Positions 42,901 through 51,486 of a stretch of DNA of 64,000 nucleotides are shown here, piece after piece. The position numbers and the translations under genes were made by a program. The DNA lies in assembly GCF_002979755.1 (NCBI RefSeq), contig NZ_PCPP01000006.1:99110-163109 (forward strand), written 5' to 3'. Each line of letters opens with the position of its first letter. The first letter of the stretch is position 1. The notes below the pieces were generated by a model that saw nothing but the letters and a program-made list of their open reading frames with translations, had not been told where the DNA came from and ran no database searches. Source of the DNA: Chryseobacterium culicis. GTDB taxonomy: Bacteria; Bacteroidota; Bacteroidia; Flavobacteriales; Weeksellaceae.

Positions 42901-44756
42901 TTTCCATCAACCTGTCCACTTACCACCTGATTACCAGGTTTATTGGTGAAATAATTCATATTCAGGTACGTGACATCTGCATTCACGTCCATTGCTATTC
43001 TTGGAGTACTGAAATCTATTAATCCTTTGATGGTAGCTTTCGCCTGTTCATCATTAACAGTAATAAGTCCGTTATATTTTTTATGATCCAATAATCCGTC
43101 CAGATACAGATTATTGATCGTTTTATCCATAATTTCAATACTTGCAATCTGAGATTTCGTTGTCAGACGCATGGTATTCACATCAAAGCTTTGCCCGTTA
43201 AGATCAAATTTACCGGAAATTAAACCTACCGCTTTATTCTTTGTGATCACAGAAGTATTAAGATCTTTCACATCAAGATACCCGGAATATTTTGGCATGG
43301 CAGTACTGTAACCCGTTAAGGTAAGTTTGGAAATTTTTGCCTGCCCAATTCCAGTCATTAAGTTTCCACTGTCTACATAGATCTGATCAGGATTTACTTT
43401 TGCTGTTCCATTGTATTTCAGTTTTCCAAAATCATCGGCAAAGTTTTTCATCTTTTTGGAGATGAAAGAAGGCATCATTGCTTTTAAATCCTTGTAAGTA
43501 AAATCCGTGGAAAGTTCTTTCGTTTCAATAGCAAAATGTCCTTTCAGCAGATTGTCAACCTTCATTGTTTTGGTAGCAATATTGACATCAGGATTTCTGA
43601 TCAGGAAGTTTTCCAGATGAAATTTGTTTAAAGGCCCAGTCATTATCCCCGAAAGATTGAACGGTTTGATATTGTCCCAATTGGTTACAAAATAGCTGAT
43701 ATCATAACCACTTAACTGACTTCCCTGTTTGATATTCATATCCCAGCGTACCTTGTCAGCAAAATCTGCCCAGGATCCGTCGTGAAGGTTGAATTTAATA
43801 TCTCCCTGAAGTAAAGTATGATCTGTATTAAGGGTAAGATCTTTTAATGATAAAAACTGCTTCGTTAAAGACAGTTCGGTTGAAAATGTATCTACGATAT
43901 GGGCTTTTCCCCATCTTGAAGTTACAAAAGACATATTATTAATCAATGCCGAAACATTCGGGCCATTGACTTTTACATTCGGGGCTTTTAAGTTGAATTT
44001 TGTAGCAGTAAGCCATTTCCCCTGTTCACCGGGAGAATTTTCATTGACAATAGAAACTTTAGAATCAATAATCTGAACTCTGGAATTCAATTGAAAAGGA
44101 GGTTTTTTCGGATCTCTTTTCTTTCCATTATCAAAAAGGTCTACGAATCTTACAAAATTGGAAATACTGTCTCCTTTATAGGTAATTACCTTCACATCGG
44201 CATTAACCAGAGCAAGAGAGTTGAAACTTAAAGAATTGCTGTTTCCTGAAATGGCATTTACTGCCAGAGACATCCAGTCGGAATCTGCACGAAACTCGCG
44301 GGCTGTGATAAAATTAAAACCTTTGTAATCTTTTACTTTTAACCCTTTTATGGTGACATCTCCGAAATAGTTTACATCTACACTTTCGGTAGAAAAATCG
44401 GATTTAAAATCATTATTAACCAGTTTCAATGCCTGATCAGCCGCCCATTGCTTTGTCACAGGAAGATTGATCGCAATCAGTACTCCTCCAACGAGAACAA
44501 TGCCCAGCCAAAAGAGAATCAAAAGAAGCTTTGCCCACCAGGTATAGCTGGTAACATCTTTCACAGCCTGCTTCCCAAACTCTTCAGCGGTTTCCACAGG
44601 ATGATGTAAGGCATCTGAAGCCAGCTCAGATGCTTCCTTCACTGTCTCCCGAACTTTTTCCTCTACATTTTCGACAGTTTTCTGTACCTGATCACCTAGG
44701 TTTTCAGCTACTGATTTTTTATTCTCATTCTCGTTATTATTCTCTAACTTTGCCAT
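39966..44756 (-). CDS. tamB: TamB-like translocation/assembly protein (DUF490 domain)
   Basis: A 1596-residue inner-membrane-anchored protein spanning the periplasm. A charged cytosolic head with amphipathic helix (VQKTVENVEEKVRETVKEAS) leads to one membrane helix at about 74-97 (LLLILFWLGIVLVGGVLIAI). A very long beta-rich region with AsmA-like repeats follows, and the C-terminal TamB/DUF490 domain (GNIAMSGTYKVDNGTF, LDINANYIRMVSNAGEY, NVAESSGYNILLKQLGS). TamB/AsmA-like proteins carry phospholipids or help outer-membrane protein assembly. I start at MAKLENNN (44756); the frame further upstream lies inside tsaD on the other strand. The C-terminal tail is Lys/Asp-rich. Confidence 0.88.
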   Translation of the reverse strand: MAKLENNNENENKKSVAENLGDQVQKTVENVEEKVRETVKEASELASDALHHPVETAEEFGKQAVKDVTSYTWWAKLLLILFWLGIVLVGGVLIAINLPVTKQWAADQALKLVNNDFKSDFSTESVDVNYFGDVTIKGLKVKDYKGFNFITAREFRADSDWMSLAVNAISGNSNSLSFNSLALVNADVKVITYKGDSISNFVRFVDLFDNGKKRDPKKPPFQLNSRVQIIDSKVSIVNENSPGEQGKWLTATKFNLKAPNVKVNGPNVSALINNMSFVTSRWGKAHIVDTFSTELSLTKQFLSLKDLTLNTDHTLLQGDIKFNLHDGSWADFADKVRWDMNIKQGSQLSGYDISYFVTNWDNIKPFNLSGIMTGPLNKFHLENFLIRNPDVNIATKTMKVDNLLKGHFAIETKELSTDFTYKDLKAMMPSFISKKMKNFADDFGKLKYNGTAKVNPDQIYVDSGNLMTGIGQAKISKLTLTGYSTAMPKYSGYLDVKDLNTSVITKNKAVGLISGKFDLNGQSFDVNTMRLTTKSQIASIEIMDKTINNLYLDGLLDHKKYNGLITVNDEQAKATIKGLIDFSTPRIAMDVNADVTYLNMNYFTNKPGNQVVSGQVDGKMAMSSINDLTLDVNANNLHFATATQKYNIPNAKLKTFVEAGSRVIDVDAPGAATGKISGKYSLADLAGMVENGVGKILVGPPPRKLYHGQNFALKFDVQQGLVNYFLPELRLPQGALVEGEYDGNSNNLILNLDAASLKYMMTKEEEITDADNALAASNPDYKVNDRKNINRDSAMVDSVKVRINTADLNQQLYAKINRVLYNKNVIKDFELKGNNENGNTLHLATVFKHGSPDDELNEKLKEYAINVDQSTDAAGDYVFRFEPTEVKFNEVTWAIDTSPELNHSITYRKKTGDFDIRNLRVYSDKSALFIKEAQFKSAKDFYVDADINDFAIEKLLDMQSGGNTMDIKGLANGSVKIKMDKSTLQPLVDLNIDAIKMNGNDMGDISISATNGFSLNVYDIDVKVHSAGVLGNNSLNLTGTVNNNTSSPIIDLTAEMRDFDLSFTQQFVQTIFGNLRGKATGDLKINGKLSNLDYSGDIALKDFGLKLLFTGVDYSFDDTVIQLTKGLAILNNIEVHDGRTNSKGNISGAIQFETLSSMGVSLVMRADNLLMLNTTQKDFDLFWGRVYGQGDLYVDGPVSGLSITTPNMKALNGSTFTFNSSSTSNVEEFKMLRFLKEGKDGLITLEEKKKTGANMNIDFNLAVDKGTTVNVLVGDDVGNITVKGSADPLRFHMNRQGNIAMSGTYKVDNGTFVSKAILNKTFQIERNSSIRWDGDAMKPTLDINANYIRMVSNAGEYLSMGKLQPISILLQAHITQSLVDPQIDLNVTAMDVSSQVRETLAAKMSQEGEKVLQFGSVLLLSTFNVSNSGGFDVNVGNVAESSGYNILLKQLGSVLNTMSNEFQIDLNYVKGDQNSNFGDRANAGVSVALSPRVNIKTGLGIPLSKTDGAQNNYLSTEGSVEYDLSKKNDGSLVIRAYSKPTNIGMVSTNGSANQAYGGGVVWSKSFNSLFKKKKKDKKTSDAKGEIKTDSIKSNAK
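44745..44752 (+). promoter_or_regulatory. Promoter -7 box of tsaD inside the tamB coding start
   Basis: TAACTTTG, exact TAnnTTTG, 8 bases before the tsaD ATG. It overlaps the first codons of the divergent tamB-like gene on minus. Confidence 0.6.
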
Positions 44757-44760
44757 TATT

Positions 44761-45777
44761 ATGAGCGACTCTATAATTTTAGGTATTGAATCGTCCTGCG
44801 ACGACACCTCAGCAGCTATCATCAAGGGAAATTCTATTCTTTCAAACATTGCCGCGAATCAGGCCATCCACAAAGAATATGGTGGTGTTGTTCCTGAATT
44901 GGCTTCACGGGCCCATCAGCAAAATATTATCCCCGTTGTTGAAAAATCTTTTTCCAAAGCAAATATACAACAAAATGCTATCTCAGCTATAGGATTTACA
45001 CGCGGACCCGGACTTTTAGGATCTCTTCTTGTAGGAACATCATTTGCTAAGTCTTTGGCGATGAGCTTAAACGTTCCATTAATTGAAGTAAATCACCTTC
45101 AAGCCCACATTTTGGCCCATTTCATCGAAGATGCAAATCCTGTGCCGCCTGCCTTTCCTTTCTTATGTCTTACCGTAAGTGGCGGACATACCATGATTGT
45201 ATTGGTGAAAGACTATTTCGACATGGAAATCATTGGAAAAACCATCGATGATGCCGCAGGAGAAGCTTTTGATAAAATAGGAAAAATCTTTGACCTTGAT
45301 TACCCGGCAGGGCCTATCATCGACAGACTTGCCAAAGAAGGAAATCCTGATGCTTTTAAATTCAACAAACCAAAGCTGGAGAATTACGATTATTCTTTCA
45401 GCGGAATTAAAACTTCTGTGTTATACTTCATCCAGAAAGAAGTCAGAAAAAATCCGGATTTCATTAAAGAAAATCTGAATGATCTTTGTGCTTCCGTACA
45501 GAAATCTATTATTGAAATCTTAATGAATAAGCTTGAAAAAGCGGCCAAAGATCTTAAGGTGAATGAAGTAGCCATTGCAGGTGGTGTTTCTGCCAATTCT
45601 GCTTTGAGAAAAACAATGGAAGATAATAAAGAAAGACTGGGCTGGAATATCTACATTCCCAAATTTGAATATACAACAGACAATGCTGCTATGATTGCCA
45701 TGGTAGCGAAGTTGAAATTTGAACGTGGAGAATTTACAGATTTAAGGACTTCTGCAACGGCAAAATACGATTTATGA
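44761..45777 (+). CDS. tsaD: tRNA N6-adenosine threonylcarbamoyltransferase
   Basis: A 338-residue ASKHA-fold enzyme, normal length. LGIESSCDDTSAAI opens the protein; the metal-binding histidines are in NHLQAHILAHF (near residue 112), and SGGHTMIVLV and IAGGVSANSALRK follow. It adds the threonylcarbamoyl group to A37 of ANN-decoding tRNAs with TsaB, TsaC and TsaE, none of which is in the window. The start is only 4 bases from the divergent tamB-like start. Its stop overlaps the next start by 4 bases (ATGA). Confidence 0.96.
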   Translation: MSDSIILGIESSCDDTSAAIIKGNSILSNIAANQAIHKEYGGVVPELASRAHQQNIIPVVEKSFSKANIQQNAISAIGFTRGPGLLGSLLVGTSFAKSLAMSLNVPLIEVNHLQAHILAHFIEDANPVPPAFPFLCLTVSGGHTMIVLVKDYFDMEIIGKTIDDAAGEAFDKIGKIFDLDYPAGPIIDRLAKEGNPDAFKFNKPKLENYDYSFSGIKTSVLYFIQKEVRKNPDFIKENLNDLCASVQKSIIEILMNKLEKAAKDLKVNEVAIAGGVSANSALRKTMEDNKERLGWNIYIPKFEYTTDNAAMIAMVAKLKFERGEFTDLRTSATAKYDL

Positions 45778-46169
45778 AAATACTCTTAGAAGAAAAAGTA
45801 CTGGGAACACATTCTAAAAAGAATTCGAAATATTACTGGATACTGGAAACAATTACAGGAAAAAATGACAACCCGGAGAATTCTTTAGATGATTTCCCAT
45901 CAAGTTCTGAGACGGGATATATTCAGGACATAAAAGATGAAGTTTTACAATTAATCAATTCTGAACATCTTTTTAGTTTCCCATACACTCCAAAGGAAGG
46001 AGATTATTTATCAATCAAAAATAATTTGAGAAAACAGGAATACCTGAATTTGATTTTCATTAATAATACCTGGATTGAAGAAATATACATGTGTTCTTAC
46101 CGGGAATGTGATACAGATATTTATACAACCATCAAAACGGGAGTTGCCTTTATAAGTCAGGATATATGA
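45774..46169 (+). CDS. Unknown protein between tsaD and rsmE
   Basis: A 131-residue cytosolic protein, ATGA-overlapped with both tsaD before and rsmE after, so clearly a translated operon member. It has an N-terminal KILLEEKVLGTHSKKNSKYY, an acidic Asn/Ser loop (DFPSSSETGYIQDI), and FINNTWIEEIYMCSYRECDT near the C-terminus. No known motif is recognised. Because its neighbours modify tRNA and rRNA, a link with translation is possible but unproven. Confidence 0.75.
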   Translation: MKILLEEKVLGTHSKKNSKYYWILETITGKNDNPENSLDDFPSSSETGYIQDIKDEVLQLINSEHLFSFPYTPKEGDYLSIKNNLRKQEYLNLIFINNTWIEEIYMCSYRECDTDIYTTIKTGVAFISQDI

Positions 46170-46861
46170 AATTATTTTACGGAGAAATAACGGATCAAAA
46201 AGTCATCATCCATGATGAAGAACAGCAGCATATCGTGAAAGTTCTTCGAATGAGGGATGGCGAAGATATTCACGTGACAGACGGAAAAGGAAAACTGGCA
46301 TCCGGGAAACTGATTATAGAAGGAAAGAAAGCTGGTATTGAAGTTTCTGAGATCAAAGAAAATCTGCCGGAATTCAATCCTAAACTTCATATTGCGATTG
46401 CGCCTACTAAAAATATTGACCGAATTGAATTCTTTGTGGAAAAAGCCGTAGAGATGGGGACTTCAGAAATAAGCATTATCATCACAGAGAAAACGGAACG
46501 TAAAAATATCAACATTGATAAAATCAGAAAACAGGCTATTGCCGCATCAAAGCAAAGTTTGAGATTCCATTTTCCGGTGATTAATGATGCAATAAAACTG
46601 ACTGACTTTCTGAAAAACACTGATCCGGAACATACATTTGTAGCCCACTGCCATGAAAATCTGGAAAGAATAGATCTTAAAAACATTCCTCAACTGGAAC
46701 AGCTTACCTTTCTAATAGGTCCGGAAGGCGATTTTTCTGAAAAGGAGATTGCATTTCTGGCAGAAAATAAAGTAAAGGCAATATCCCTTGGAAATCAAAG
46801 GCTCAGAACGGAAACTGCCGGAGTTTTTGTCGCCGCATGGAATTATTATACTATGATATAA
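46166..46861 (+). CDS. rsmE: 16S rRNA (uracil1498-N3)-methyltransferase
   Basis: A 231-residue SPOUT methyltransferase. The N-terminal PUA-like domain has EEQQHIVKVLRMRDGEDIHV. The knot region has KAVEMGTSEISIIITEKTER, then LIGPEGDFSEKEIAFL and ISLGNQRLRTETAGVFVAAW, the family's SAM-binding signature. It methylates N3 of U1498 in 16S rRNA. Last gene of the tsaD operon, with a terminator directly following. Confidence 0.94.
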   Translation: MKLFYGEITDQKVIIHDEEQQHIVKVLRMRDGEDIHVTDGKGKLASGKLIIEGKKAGIEVSEIKENLPEFNPKLHIAIAPTKNIDRIEFFVEKAVEMGTSEISIIITEKTERKNINIDKIRKQAIAASKQSLRFHFPVINDAIKLTDFLKNTDPEHTFVAHCHENLERIDLKNIPQLEQLTFLIGPEGDFSEKEIAFLAENKVKAISLGNQRLRTETAGVFVAAWNYYTMI

Positions 46862-46867
46862 ATAACA

Positions 46868-46897
46868 AAAAGAGAAGCTTAAAAACTTCTCTTTTTT
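46868..46897 (+). terminator. Terminator after rsmE
   Basis: Ten-bp stem AAAAGAGAAG / CTTCTCTTTT, 8-base loop, T run. Confidence 0.8.
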
Positions 46898-46909
46898 ATT
46901 TCTGATTCA

Positions 46910-47590
46910 TTATTTCCAGTCAATATTATTTTCCCGCAGGTATTTTTCAAAAATCTGCTGCCCGCTTCTCATAGAATTTACAGCCCAAAGGATTTTCATC
47001 CTTAAAAGCTTTTCTTCATTTAATTTATAATCAATATCAGATTTTATCAGCTTTTGTTTCAGTTCATACATACAAATTGAAGCCGCTACAGAAACATTAA
47101 AGCTTCTCGTAAATCCATACATCGGAATAGCCAGGGTTTCATCCGCAAAATCTAAAATCTCCTGGGAAACACCTTCCATCTCCGTTCCAAAAACCAAAGC
47201 AATAGGCTCTGTAATTTCATATTCAGGAAGCATTTTAGCATTGTTTTCCAGCGAAACCACTACAATTTTATATCCTCTGTCTTTAATATTCTGAAAGGAT
47301 TCCATATTTCTGGGAAGTTTTTCAACCTCAACCCATGTATCAGCCCCTTTGGTTACGCGAAGATTGGGTTCAAAACTATATTCTTCCTGCAGAGCCACCA
47401 CTTTATGAAAACCGCAGGCTTCTACAGAGCGTACAATCGCAGCTGCATTTCTAAACTGATAGACATCTTCTACTACCGGAAGCACAAAGTCTGAACTCTC
47501 CTGAGAGAAATGTTCAATTTTCGCCAATCTTTCTTCGGTTAAAAACTGTTTTAAATATTCATAAGTCTGTGCTAAATCACTCATCTGCAT
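46910..47590 (-). CDS. TrmH family RNA 2'-O-methyltransferase
   Basis: A 226-residue SPOUT methyltransferase. VVEDVYQFRNAAAIVRSVEA is motif 1 with the usual N and R; LVFGTEMEGVSQEIL is motif 2; IPMYGFTRSFNVSVAASICMY is motif 3. The C-terminal helix-rich extension is like tRNA (Gm18) methyltransferase TrmH. The exact nucleotide target is by homology. ATG at 47584 (MSDLAQ) is an alternative start two codons later. Confidence 0.87.
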   Translation of the reverse strand: MQMSDLAQTYEYLKQFLTEERLAKIEHFSQESSDFVLPVVEDVYQFRNAAAIVRSVEACGFHKVVALQEEYSFEPNLRVTKGADTWVEVEKLPRNMESFQNIKDRGYKIVVVSLENNAKMLPEYEITEPIALVFGTEMEGVSQEILDFADETLAIPMYGFTRSFNVSVAASICMYELKQKLIKSDIDYKLNEEKLLRMKILWAVNSMRSGQQIFEKYLRENNIDWK

Positions 47591-47698
47591 TTCGTTATTT
47601 ATTTCAATAGCCTGATGAAATTCCCATGATAATCATCTTATTTTCATAAAATTTTACCCTAAGCCTTTCATTCATTTTCAAATCTTTGCAAATTAACG

Positions 47699-47706
47699 TA
47701 ATTTTG
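47699..47706 (+). promoter_or_regulatory. Promoter -7 box of the asparaginase gene
   Basis: TAATTTTG, exact TAnnTTTG, 46 bases before the ATG. Confidence 0.45.
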
Positions 47707-47752
47707 ACCTATGAACCCTCATCGGGCTCCAATTCTTAATTAAAATTAGTAC

Positions 47753-48769
47753 ATGAAGCGAAAAGTCCTGCTCATCTATACCGGTGGAACCATCGGAATG
47801 GAAAAAGATTATGAAACCGGAAGTCTCCGTGCCTTTGATTTTGGAAATATATTTGAAAAGATGCCTGAAATGAGACTCATGGAATGTGAAGTCTTTGTTC
47901 ATCCTTTTGCCAAACCACTGGATTCTTCGGATATGGGACCTGAGGAATGGAGAGTCATCGCTAATTATATCCACAAAAATTATGACGATTATGACGGTTT
48001 CCTGATTCTTCACGGAACAGACACCATGTCTTACACCGCATCAGCATTAAGCTTCATGCTAAAAGGATTAAGAAAGCCGGTCATCATGACGGGTTCTCAG
48101 CTTCCCATTGGTGACCTGAGAACGGATGCCAAGGAAAATCTTCTGACAAGCCTTTATTACGCAAGCCTTTATGAAAATGATGAAGCAGTGATTCAGGAGG
48201 TTGCCATTTACTTTGAATACAAATTATTAAGAGGAAACAGAACATTGAAATATTCTGCAGAGTATTTTGATGCCTATTCAAGCCCGAATTACCCAATCCT
48301 TGGACAGTCCGGAGTTCATTTAAATATTCTTAAAGACAACTTATTCCGTTGTGACCCGAAAGTAGAATTTCACGTAGATGAACATATTTCTGAAGATATT
48401 TTATTCTGGAGAATTTTTCCGGGAATGCATCTGAGCCACTTCAGAGAAATCCCTAAAATGAAGGTTCTTATTCTTCAGGTTTTTGGTTCCGGAACTATTT
48501 TCAGCAGTGCCAAGACTCAGGAAACACTTCAGGAAATCAGAGATAACGGAACAGAAATCGTAGTGGTAAGTCAGTGTATTTCAGGAGGTATCTCATTCGG
48601 AAAATATGAAAACAGTAATATCTTCTCAAGAATCGGAGCCATCAGCGGAAGGGATATGACGGCAGAAACAGCCATTACCAAAGCCATGCATCTTATCGAC
48701 AACCCAAGCTACACCGGAAGCTTTGCCGATAATTTCACCAGAAGCCTTTGTGGAGAAATTACAGATTAA
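47753..48769 (+). CDS. ansA: Type I (cytoplasmic) L-asparaginase
   Basis: A 338-residue asparaginase hydrolysing asparagine to aspartate and ammonia. The first catalytic threonine is in LLIYTGGTIGMEKD (near residue 12), the second in LILHGTDTMSYTASAL (near 88). MTGSQLPIGDLRTDAKENL supplies the catalytic Lys region. No signal peptide, so it is cytosolic like AnsA. Downstream, after 55 bases, is tRNA-Ser. Confidence 0.93.
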   Translation: MKRKVLLIYTGGTIGMEKDYETGSLRAFDFGNIFEKMPEMRLMECEVFVHPFAKPLDSSDMGPEEWRVIANYIHKNYDDYDGFLILHGTDTMSYTASALSFMLKGLRKPVIMTGSQLPIGDLRTDAKENLLTSLYYASLYENDEAVIQEVAIYFEYKLLRGNRTLKYSAEYFDAYSSPNYPILGQSGVHLNILKDNLFRCDPKVEFHVDEHISEDILFWRIFPGMHLSHFREIPKMKVLILQVFGSGTIFSSAKTQETLQEIRDNGTEIVVVSQCISGGISFGKYENSNIFSRIGAISGRDMTAETAITKAMHLIDNPSYTGSFADNFTRSLCGEITD

Positions 48770-48782
48770 ATTGCAAGAATAA

Positions 48783-48813
48783 TTTGGATATTCCAGAAAA
48801 TACACTATTTTTG
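48783..48813 (+). promoter_or_regulatory. Promoter of tRNA-Ser
   Basis: TTTG (48783-48786), 19 bases, TATTTTTG (48806-48813), 11 bases before the tRNA. Both halves match the Bacteroidota consensus exactly. Confidence 0.75.
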
Positions 48814-48824
48814 CAATCTCAAAA

Positions 48825-48911
48825 AGAGAGGTGTCCGAGTGGTTGAAGGAGCTACCCTGGAAAGGTAGTATACGGGTAACTGTATCGAGGGTTCGAATCC
48901 CTTCCTCTCTG
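48825..48911 (+). tRNA. tRNA-Ser (anticodon GGA)
   Basis: Acceptor stem AGAGAGG pairs with CCTCTCT. Anticodon stem CTACC / GGTAG encloses the 7-base loop CTGGAAA with anticodon GGA at 48859-48861. The long variable arm (TACGGGTAACTGTA) is of class II, and the T arm is GGGTTCGAATCCC. Discriminator base is G at 48911; CCA is not encoded. It reads UCC and UCU codons. Confidence 0.96.
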
Positions 48912-48920
48912 CAAGAAACT

Positions 48921-48953
48921 AAAGCCTGTGCTAATATTAGCACAGGCTTTTTT
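48921..48953 (+). terminator. Terminator after tRNA-Ser
   Basis: A 30-base perfect palindrome (half AAAGCCTGTGCTAAT) followed by T residues. Confidence 0.92.
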
Positions 48954-49097
48954 GTAATTCATATTCTATGATTATTTACCTATATTCATGATAGGTATTT
49001 CTACCCAGTCTGATAATTGGTCATTTATACGTTACATTATGTGCTTTGCTCTTCGTTACTTTGAAGTACAATCTAATCACCTAAAAACCAAACCAAT

Positions 49098-49508
49098 ATG
49101 ACATCAACAAGTGTAAATGCAAATTCTTCCGGTCAGGTAATACTTGGAAACGGAGCACAGTTCTGGGTATATCTTTCCCCACAAAATGATACTTCTAAAA
49201 TGATCTCTACATGGCGTGTAACTTTTTCACAGGGAAGCTGGAGCGATACCATTTCCAGTGAAAATCCTACCAAGCAGATTCAGACTCCTCATCTTTCCGG
49301 AATCTTTGAAATCAAGGTAGAGTTATTAAGCGGATCTACCGGTACATGGCGTCAGATTCCGCCTCAACAAGGAAGTCATAATGAAATAGGCTGCAACTCC
49401 AACTGTGCTTCTATGGTAGGGATCGTTGCAGACAGCATAAATCCTCCTATTGGAGCCATTAATGCTCATTTCTGGACTACATGGGATGCCATGTGCAAAG
49501 TAGGATAA
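49098..49508 (+). CDS. Small protein of unknown function
   Basis: A 136-residue protein with no signal peptide and no helix-forming hydrophobic stretch. Its Ser/Thr/Gly-rich sequence (TSVNANSSGQVILGNGAQFW, RVTFSQGSWSDTISS, GIFEIKVELLSGSTG) suggests a beta-sandwich, with two close cysteines in EIGCNSNCASMVG. The ending DAMCKVG adds a third. No family recognised. It stands alone between tRNA-Ser and the DUF2490 gene; the 300-base gap after it shows only A/T-rich DNA. Confidence 0.65.
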   Translation: MTSTSVNANSSGQVILGNGAQFWVYLSPQNDTSKMISTWRVTFSQGSWSDTISSENPTKQIQTPHLSGIFEIKVELLSGSTGTWRQIPPQQGSHNEIGCNSNCASMVGIVADSINPPIGAINAHFWTTWDAMCKVG

Positions 49509-49834
49509 AACCATAACAAACAAGTTCCATAAATTTAAATCGTCGTAATATCAAATATTACGGCGATTTTGATATGGTACGCGAATAGTTATCCACAAAT
49601 CATTTCATTTAAAAAAAGCATTGAACGGTTTTCCTAATTCTATCCTAAATCAAGTGTTTATTTTGTCTTGTTTTTAAACAGTATTAAAACATTTTGAATA
49701 AACATTCTATGAACAAAGCCTATAATTTTGTGACCACAAAGTATTCTCTCTGCGTATCAACGGTATTCATTTCCATCTCATGGTTTCGCAGTCATTTGAA
49801 ATTAACAGTAAATCAGCTATTGATACGATTGAGT

Positions 49835-50626
49835 ATGAAGAAAATTTTTGCAGGATTATTTTTATTGGGATGTATAGGATCCACTATGCATGCACAGATC
49901 AGTCCACCAGGATTGGGAGATGCCAACAATGCATTCTGGGGAGCTTTTGGTGTGAAGCGACAGCTTGATTCCCTGGGCAAGAAGCAGGCCTTGAGCTATG
50001 TTGCCATCGGGAGAAAAAGCAATCCGGATGATCATCATTTATTTTCAAAACAAGCCATCATTGTGTTGAATCATGAAGTCTACCATTCCTTTGCTCCCCA
50101 CCAGCAGTATAGCTATGCTTTGAGTTACCGCAGGCAGCCTCAGTATGAAAGCACAGCTCCTTATGACAAAGAAAATACGGAACAGGAGTTCAGAATTTAC
50201 GGGAGATATGCCTACACTTTTGATCTTGGAAAAAAATGGAAGCTAAAGAATACAGTACGACAGGAATTCAGAAAGTTTTATGACGCAGGCTTTCATAAAG
50301 TAGAAGAAGATTTTCAGTTGAGAACCCGTATTAAGAGCCAGCTTACCTATAATTTATCTCCTAAAAACAATCAGAAGTTAGCGCTCAGTGCAGAAGCCTT
50401 ATTTTCTATCAGTCATCTCAACGAACCGGATGCTGAGTGGAGCTCATTCGGGTATCGTGAAATGCGTATTGCCGCTTATTATATGTTTACCATCCCCAAT
50501 TCTCCTTTTACCGTAGATATAGGATATATGGATGACCTGATCAGGGACAGCAGAAGTATTCATCACGGAGGTGTTCACTATCTGGCTGCAGACCTAATCT
50601 GGAATATTCCTTACAGAAAAAGATAA
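49835..50626 (+). CDS. DUF2490 domain-containing outer-membrane-type protein
   Basis: A 263-residue exported protein. Signal peptide (MKKIFAGLFLLGCIGSTMHAQ) at the ATG at 49835, then a barrel-like alternation of short strands. DUF2490-type words are QYSYALSYRRQPQYE, FRIYGRYAYTFDLGKKWKLK, TVRQEFRKF and a C-terminal aromatic/basic strand. The in-frame extension back to 49694 is not protein-like and has no signal. It likely forms an outer-membrane beta-barrel. Role unknown. Confidence 0.82.
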   Translation: MKKIFAGLFLLGCIGSTMHAQISPPGLGDANNAFWGAFGVKRQLDSLGKKQALSYVAIGRKSNPDDHHLFSKQAIIVLNHEVYHSFAPHQQYSYALSYRRQPQYESTAPYDKENTEQEFRIYGRYAYTFDLGKKWKLKNTVRQEFRKFYDAGFHKVEEDFQLRTRIKSQLTYNLSPKNNQKLALSAEALFSISHLNEPDAEWSSFGYREMRIAAYYMFTIPNSPFTVDIGYMDDLIRDSRSIHHGGVHYLAADLIWNIPYRKR

Positions 50627-50656
50627 TAAAAAGAATCATCCCGCCTCTTCAGATAC

Positions 50657-50688
50657 AAAATCCCAGTCATCACTGACTGGGATTTTTG
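50657..50688 (+). terminator. Terminator after the DUF2490 gene
   Basis: Thirteen-bp stem AAAATCCCAGTCA / TGACTGGGATTTT, 4-base loop. Confidence 0.88.
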
Positions 50689-50746
50689 ATTGAAAAACAT
50701 AAGTTTTTCCGCAATATAATTAAGTATGAATGTTTGGTGTAAAGTT

Positions 50747-51442
50747 TTAGTTGCACAACGTTAAAAACTGGCGGCTCATCTGTACGCTGAATTTTGCTTC
50801 TGCTCTTGAACGTGCATAAATCGTATTTTTAAAAGCATGTACTGTTTTCAGTTTCTGGTCTATGAATTCTGCAATTTGCACCACAGAAAAAAGAAAATCT
50901 CTGTATACTGCCATATTCACTGTCTGACCATAGTAGGGAAGATAGGCCTTTAAAAAAGGAATGGCTTTCTGATGGCGGTTGTAGCTGATACAATACCCTA
51001 CTCCCTCCATTGAGGTAATAATCGTATAGTTATTCATATAATCCTGAATGTTTTTGCTGCCATCCAGCGCCTGAGCATTTTTTGAACAAAACTTATTGAT
51101 CTTATCCAGAATATGCTGGGCATACTCCATCATGGAAATATTTTTAAATTCAAAAACCTGGTTCATTCCGTTGGACGGTGAAATTCCGTTTTCACAATCA
51201 ATGCAGAAAGAAATCCCTATTTTTTCATGATATGGGAAAAAGCAGTCTTTCACTTCAATGGAAGCATCCGGCTTTAGCCTGTTATCTCCAAAACTGTAAT
51301 AGACATACGGACTGTAAAGATCCGCAAGGGCGTTCAGATAATCTGTTTCGCTGGTATTATGATATTCTTCAAACCATTTTTCAAGGGTATCGTAATAGTT
51401 GCTTTCAAAGTCGTTAAAGTTTAAGTAAAATGGCAATTCCAT
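50747..51442 (-). CDS. Cytosolic protein of unknown function
   Basis: A 231-residue protein without signal peptide, rich in Tyr, Phe and Asn (ELPFYLNFNDFESNYYDTL, YLNALADLYSPYVYYSFG) with cysteines CFFPYHEKIGISFCIDC in the first half. No known family recognised. Start ATG 51442 is chosen because the in-frame TTG at 51466 lies inside a promoter box. Single gene. Confidence 0.68.
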   Translation of the reverse strand: MELPFYLNFNDFESNYYDTLEKWFEEYHNTSETDYLNALADLYSPYVYYSFGDNRLKPDASIEVKDCFFPYHEKIGISFCIDCENGISPSNGMNQVFEFKNISMMEYAQHILDKINKFCSKNAQALDGSKNIQDYMNNYTIITSMEGVGYCISYNRHQKAIPFLKAYLPYYGQTVNMAVYRDFLFSVVQIAEFIDQKLKTVHAFKNTIYARSRAEAKFSVQMSRQFLTLCN

Positions 51443-51463
51443 AGCTCTGTAATTTTGATATGA

Positions 51464-51471
51464 CAAAGCTA
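51464..51471 (-). promoter_or_regulatory. Promoter -7 box of the 50747-51442 gene
   Basis: Minus-strand TAGCTTTG, exact TAnnTTTG, 21 bases before the ATG. Confidence 0.55.
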
Positions 51472-51486
51472 TATTCGTAAAGCGAC

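Noticed and set aside
44757..44849. Longer N-terminus of the TamB-like protein
   Set aside because: It would lie wholly inside tsaD, and MAKLENNN followed by an amphipathic helix is a better start.
48626..48943. Minus-strand open frame of 105 codons across tRNA-Ser
   Set aside because: Its translation (GIRTLDTVTRILPFQGSSF) is the known false protein produced by reading tRNA-Ser genes backwards.
49694..49834. 47-residue extension of the DUF2490 protein
   Set aside because: It would bury the clear signal peptide that begins at 49835.
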